Assembly: GCA_959022495.1 (NCBI GenBank)
Contig: CAUEYX010000005.1
Span: forward strand, 124,001-188,000
Direction of reading: 5' to 3'
DNA length: 64,000 bases
Source of the DNA: an uncultured Lachnospiraceae bacterium
Lineage (GTDB): Bacteria > Bacillota > Clostridia > Lachnospirales > Lachnospiraceae
Made by a program: the position numbers and the translations under genes. Positions 61,058 to 64,000 of the stretch are shown here, piece by piece (position 1 is the stretch's first letter; each line of letters opens with the position of its first letter). The notes beneath the pieces are model-generated. The model was not told the DNA's origin and searched no databases. It saw only the letters and a program-made list of their open reading frames with translations.

Positions 61058-61141
61058 TGAAATATACTGCGGACGCGCCCGTCAGATGAAGAGAACATCT
61101 TTATGAGGATGACGCAGGGCGCCTGCTGGAAAGGAAAAAAT

Positions 61142-61777
61142 ATGACAAAGAAACAGCGCGCATTAGAGGTGATTGAGCGTTTGAAAAAGGAATACCCGGA
61201 CGCGGGATGCACACTTGATTATGACCAGGCCTGGAAACTGCTGGTCAGCGTGCGTCTGGCGGCGCAGTGTACGGATGCCCGCGTCAATGTTGTTGTTGAG
61301 GGACTTTATGAAAAATATCCGGATGTGAACGCGCTGGCAGACGCGGACGTGGACGATATCGAAGAGATTGTCCGTCCCTGCGGGCTTGGCCGCAGCAAAG
61401 CCCGGGATATCAGCGCGTGCATGAAGATACTGAGGGACGAATACAGCGGAAAGGTTCCGGATGATTTTGACGCCCTCCTGAAACTCCCGGGAGTGGGAAG
61501 GAAGAGCGCGAACCTGATCATGGGGGATGTGTTCGGGAAGCCGGCAATTGTGACGGATACCCACTGCATCCGCTTGGTGAACCGGATCGGTCTTGTAGAT
61601 GGGATAAAAGAACCGAAAAAGGTGGAGATGGCCTTGTGGAAGATCATTCCCCCGCAGGAAGGCAGTGATTTCTGCCACAGACTTGTCTATCATGGAAGAG
61701 ACGTCTGTACGGCAAGGACAAAGCCATACTGCGATAAGTGCTGCCTTGCGGATATCTGTAAAAAAGCTGGTGTATAA
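61142..61777 (+). CDS. nth: Endonuclease III (DNA glycosylase/AP lyase)
   Basis: Removes oxidised pyrimidines and nicks AP sites. 211 residues from ATG 61142 (GGAAAGG upstream). Helix-hairpin-helix LPGVGRKSANLIMG with the catalytic Lys, the catalytic Asp in VTDTHCIRLVNRIG, and the four-cysteine [4Fe-4S] loop CTARTKPYCDKCCLADIC at the C-terminus. Full length. It follows the CmpB-like gene by 85 bases. Confidence 0.97.
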   Translation: MTKKQRALEVIERLKKEYPDAGCTLDYDQAWKLLVSVRLAAQCTDARVNVVVEGLYEKYPDVNALADADVDDIEEIVRPCGLGRSKARDISACMKILRDEYSGKVPDDFDALLKLPGVGRKSANLIMGDVFGKPAIVTDTHCIRLVNRIGLVDGIKEPKKVEMALWKIIPPQEGSDFCHRLVYHGRDVCTARTKPYCDKCCLADICKKAGV

Positions 61778-61804
61778 GATTTTCTTAAAATATTGGCTGT
61801 TCAA

Positions 61805-61834
61805 TTGAAAAGTCCTGAAATTATTGTGTATAAT
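61805..61834 (+). promoter_or_regulatory. Promoter of the flavodiiron fusion gene
   Basis: TTGAAA (61805-61810), 18-bp spacer, TATAAT (61829-61834). Leader from ~61840 to the start codon at 61982. Confidence 0.7.
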
Positions 61835-61839
61835 AGAGA

Positions 61840-61981
61840 AAGAAAGTCACTGCCATACAGTCGGAAGGACAGGCTGTTCGGAAAGGGACCAACAGCAGGA
61901 TGAACTGCCGCGGCAGCAAGAATATCGGGAAGAGTTCTCGCTGCTGCGGCAGTCTTTTTCATGGAAAAGGAGGAAATCCAT
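61840..61981 (+). ncRNA. Structured 5' leader with attenuator upstream of the flavodiiron gene
   Basis: Between promoter and ribosome binding site (AAAGGAGG, 61966-61973) lies a hairpin GCTGTT/AACAGC (61873-61896) and then a complete terminator (61904-61959). A terminator placed before the gene it would switch off indicates attenuation. ACTGCC early in the leader (61849-61855) matches the terminator's GGCAGT strand and could form an antiterminator. I could not match it to a riboswitch class I know. Confidence 0.55.
61904..61959 (+). terminator. Intrinsic terminator inside the flavodiiron leader
   Basis: ACTGCCGCGGCAGC (61904-61917) pairs with GCTGCTGCGGCAGT (61940-61953), one mismatch, followed by CTTTTTC. 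It ends 22 bases before the start codon. Confidence 0.85.
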
Positions 61982-64000
61982 ATGAAAAGCATGAAGTTAA
62001 GGGAAAACTTTTACTGGACGGGAATTATCGATGACAAGCTGAGAGTATTTGACATCATCATGTACACAGAATTTGGGACAACGTATAATTCGTATGTGAT
62101 GAAGGCGGGGGACAAGACGGTTCTCTTTGAGACTGCGAAAGCGAAATTCTTCGATGAATATCTGGAGAAACTCAAAGAGGTTATTGACGTACATCAGATT
62201 GATTATCTGGTGGTCAGCCACACGGAGCCGGACCATGCGGGGAGCGTGGAGATGCTGCTGGACTTGAGCCCTCAGATGAAGATCATTGCCACAGGCTGTG
62301 CCCTCGGGTTCTTAAAAGAGATCGTGAACCGGGATTTTGTGGGGATTACGGCAAAGGACGAGGAGAAAATGGTGATCGGGAACCGCACGCTTCGGTTTTT
62401 GTTTGTCCCGAACCTGCACTGGCCGGATACCATGTATACATTTATTGAGGAGGAGCAGATCCTTGTCACCTGTGATTCTTTTGGAGCCCATTACTGCCTG
62501 CCGGAAGTGGTGTCCACGGCGATTACGAACGAGGCGGATTACCAGAGCGCTCTGAAGTATTATTACGACTGTATCATCGGTCCTTTCAAGCCGTATATGC
62601 TGAAAGCCCTGGACAGAGTGGAAGATATGGATGTCTCCATGGTCTGTACCGGACATGGACCGGTGCTCGTGGGTGAGCGCGTGAAAAAGGTTATGAAACA
62701 GTACAGAGAATGGTCCACTGTGGTGAACCCCAATCCACGCAGGACGGTGATTATTCCTTATGTGAGCGCCTACGGCTACACAAAGACCCTGGCGGAGAAG
62801 ATCGCGGAGGGCGTGAAGGACAGCGGTGACATTGATGTGCGTTCGTATGATATGGTGGAGGCAGATGCCCAGAAAGTCAATGAAGAACTGCTCTTCGCGG
62901 ACGGGATACTTCTGGGGACGCCCACTATTGTCGGGGAGGCGCTGAGGCCCATCTGGGATCTGACTTTGAATATGTTCCCGGGGACACACGGCGGAAAATA
63001 TGCCGGGGCGTTCGGAAGCTATGGCTGGAGCGGTGAGGGCGTGCCTCACATTACAGAGCGTTTGAAACAGCTCAGGATGAAGGTGTCTGAAGGGTTCCGC
63101 GTGCGTTTCAAGCCGTCCGAGGCGGATCTTGTGGACGCCTACGAGTACGGATACCAGTTCGGGTGCATCGTGCAGGATAAAGAGCCTGTAAAACCGAAGA
63201 AAAAAGGCGCTCGCAGCCTGGTGAAATGTCTTGTCTGCGGAGAGGTCTTTGATTCCTCTCTGGAGATCTGCCCGGTCTGCGGCGTGGGCAGGGAGAATTT
63301 TGTTCCCGTTGAAGTTGAGGATAATGGGTTTACGAACAATACCCAGGAGTACTATGTGGTCCTGGGAAATGGCGCGGCAGGCTTCAATGCGGCCAAAGCA
63401 ATCAGGGAGAGAGACAAGACGGGAGCGGTGGTGATCATTTCGAATGAGCCGTATCCGGCTTATAACCGCCCCATGCTGACGAAGTCCATCGTGGCGGGAC
63501 TGAGCGCGGAGCAGATTGCTATAGAAGGGCCGGGCTGGTATGAGGAGAACCGGGTATACCAGATGCTGGGAAAACAGGCGCGGTCCATTGACATGAAAGA
63601 AAAGGAAGTGATTCTGGACAGCGGGGAGAAAGTGCATTTTACAAAGCTGATCTACGCTCTTGGGAGCGAGTGCTTCATCCCGCCCATTGAAGGAGCAGGG
63701 CTTCCGGAGGTTGTGGCGGTCCGCAGGCTGGCCGATGTGGAGAAACTTGAGAAATTGATGAAAGATGCCGCCCAGGCGGTGGTGATCGGCGGCGGAGTCC
63801 TGGGTCTTGAGGCTGCCTGGGAGCTGAAAAAGGCAGGTCTTGAGGTGCAGGTGCTTGAGGCGGCGCCCGTGCTCATGGGACGCCAGCTGGACATCGGTTC
63901 CGCGGAGATCCTGAAGGAGACCGCGCGTAAGAGCGGGGTTGAGATCCATACAGGTGTCTCGGTCGAAGCGGTGGAGGGCAGCGGGCATGTGACAGGCGTC
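61982..64000 (+). CDS. Flavodiiron protein fused to flavodoxin, short rubredoxin and NAD(P)H oxidoreductase (3' partial)
   Basis: The frame is open from ATG 61982 (AAGGAGG, eight bases) to the window end, at least 673 residues. Residues ~1-245: diiron beta-lactamase-like core with HTEPDH (80-85), VPNLHWPDTM, VTCDSFGAH and CTGHGPV. ~255-390: flavodoxin (IPYVSAYGYTKTLAEKI). ~415-437: a rubredoxin-like centre CLVCG...CPVCG with only ten residues between the Cys pairs (short-spaced). From ~455: FAD/NAD reductase with VVLGNGAAGFNAAKAI, PYPAYNRPMLTK, and VIGGGVLGLEAAWELKKAG. This matches flavodiiron proteins that reduce O2 to water (or NO) directly with NADH and need no separate partners. Protects an anaerobe from oxygen. 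A large antisense frame here is only a shadow. Confidence 0.93.
   Translation, partial: MKSMKLRENFYWTGIIDDKLRVFDIIMYTEFGTTYNSYVMKAGDKTVLFETAKAKFFDEYLEKLKEVIDVHQIDYLVVSHTEPDHAGSVEMLLDLSPQMKIIATGCALGFLKEIVNRDFVGITAKDEEKMVIGNRTLRFLFVPNLHWPDTMYTFIEEEQILVTCDSFGAHYCLPEVVSTAITNEADYQSALKYYYDCIIGPFKPYMLKALDRVEDMDVSMVCTGHGPVLVGERVKKVMKQYREWSTVVNPNPRRTVIIPYVSAYGYTKTLAEKIAEGVKDSGDIDVRSYDMVEADAQKVNEELLFADGILLGTPTIVGEALRPIWDLTLNMFPGTHGGKYAGAFGSYGWSGEGVPHITERLKQLRMKVSEGFRVRFKPSEADLVDAYEYGYQFGCIVQDKEPVKPKKKGARSLVKCLVCGEVFDSSLEICPVCGVGRENFVPVEVEDNGFTNNTQEYYVVLGNGAAGFNAAKAIRERDKTGAVVIISNEPYPAYNRPMLTKSIVAGLSAEQIAIEGPGWYEENRVYQMLGKQARSIDMKEKEVILDSGEKVHFTKLIYALGSECFIPPIEGAGLPEVVAVRRLADVEKLEKLMKDAAQAVVIGGGVLGLEAAWELKKAGLEVQVLEAAPVLMGRQLDIGSAEILKETARKSGVEIHTGVSVEAVEGSGHVTGV

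Noticed and set aside
61840..61903. Known riboswitch (c-di-GMP, FMN, fluoride, Ni/Co, Mn) in the flavodiiron leader
   Set aside because: I compared by eye with the conserved cores I remember and found none, so I leave it unassigned.
62312..63988. Minus-strand open frame of 558 codons
   Set aside because: It is antisense to the flavodiiron fusion, whose frame contains unmistakable diiron, flavodoxin, rubredoxin and reductase motifs. The minus frame shows no domain and has the His/Arg-rich composition of a shadow.
1..64000. CRISPR arrays, rRNA, tRNA, complete insertion sequences or prophage
   Set aside because: No regularly spaced direct repeats, cloverleaf-like segments, transposase or phage structural genes were seen on either strand.

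Overview
The window looks like chromosomal DNA from an anaerobic, low-oxygen-adapted Firmicute, most likely a gut Lachnospiraceae (Clostridium cluster XIVa type). This is inferred from the gene orders dnaE-pfkA-murI and coaX remnant-dusB-greA-lysS, a T-box in front of metG, HrcA/CIRCE control, lipoprotein and SD styles typical of Clostridia, and a flavodiiron-rubredoxin-reductase fusion. Most of the window is moderately GC-rich; about 33.2-35.2 kb and the surface-polysaccharide locus up to 54.3 kb are visibly AT-richer and look like an accessory insertion in the backbone.

Layout. 0-5.3 kb: the end of an unknown gene, a small unknown protein, a methionine T-box and metG, convergent with a PLP aminotransferase and a DegV protein. 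5.5-12.7 kb: an alkyltransferase-like DNA repair protein, an aldo/keto reductase, a MATE exporter, a striking EndoQ-like PHP nuclease fused to a UvrD-type helicase, and a CvfB-like S1 protein. 12.7-19 kb: an HPr/Crh-like small protein, dnaE, pfkA, murI and a DUF1934 protein. 19-24.2 kb: a membrane-anchored protein, cardiolipin synthase, an exported trigger-factor-like lipoprotein, an aldose epimerase and a TetR regulator. 24.3-29 kb: a compact operon (SCP2 protein, alpha/beta hydrolase, stand-alone condensation enzyme, acyl carrier protein, AMP-ligase) whose promoter overlaps GACCGC-type palindromes next to the divergent TetR gene; it is a candidate small-molecule or lipid-conjugate pathway. 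29-33 kb: a gutted coaX pseudogene, dusB, greA, and a lysS carrying an unusual C-terminal tRNA-binding domain.

33.2-54.3 kb is accessory: gene debris, a GNAT acetyltransferase, an XRE regulator whose operators flank the promoter of a Wzx/Wzy-type exopolysaccharide locus, then a sugar-phosphate transferase, glycosyltransferases, LicD, two large secreted proteins sharing the same aromatic C-terminal repeats (one with a phosphodiester glycosidase domain), an Lgt paralogue, a polymerase gene that reads as frameshifted, an acyltransferase, a flippase, and a CpsB/CpsC/CpsD module in which CpsB has lost its middle. LicD, phosphodiester glycosidase and repeat-anchored proteins suggest a phosphodiester-decorated surface polymer with dedicated binding proteins.

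54.3-64 kb returns to the backbone: a WYL regulator, a 33-residue protein, lon with a CIRCE operator, a zinc-finger-less J-protein, rpiB, a CmpB-like membrane protein, nth, and a flavodiiron/flavodoxin/short rubredoxin/NADH reductase fusion that runs off the window's end. This last gene has a promoter, then a structured leader ending in an intrinsic terminator, suggesting control by attenuation. No rRNA, tRNA, CRISPR array, complete insertion sequence or prophage was seen.
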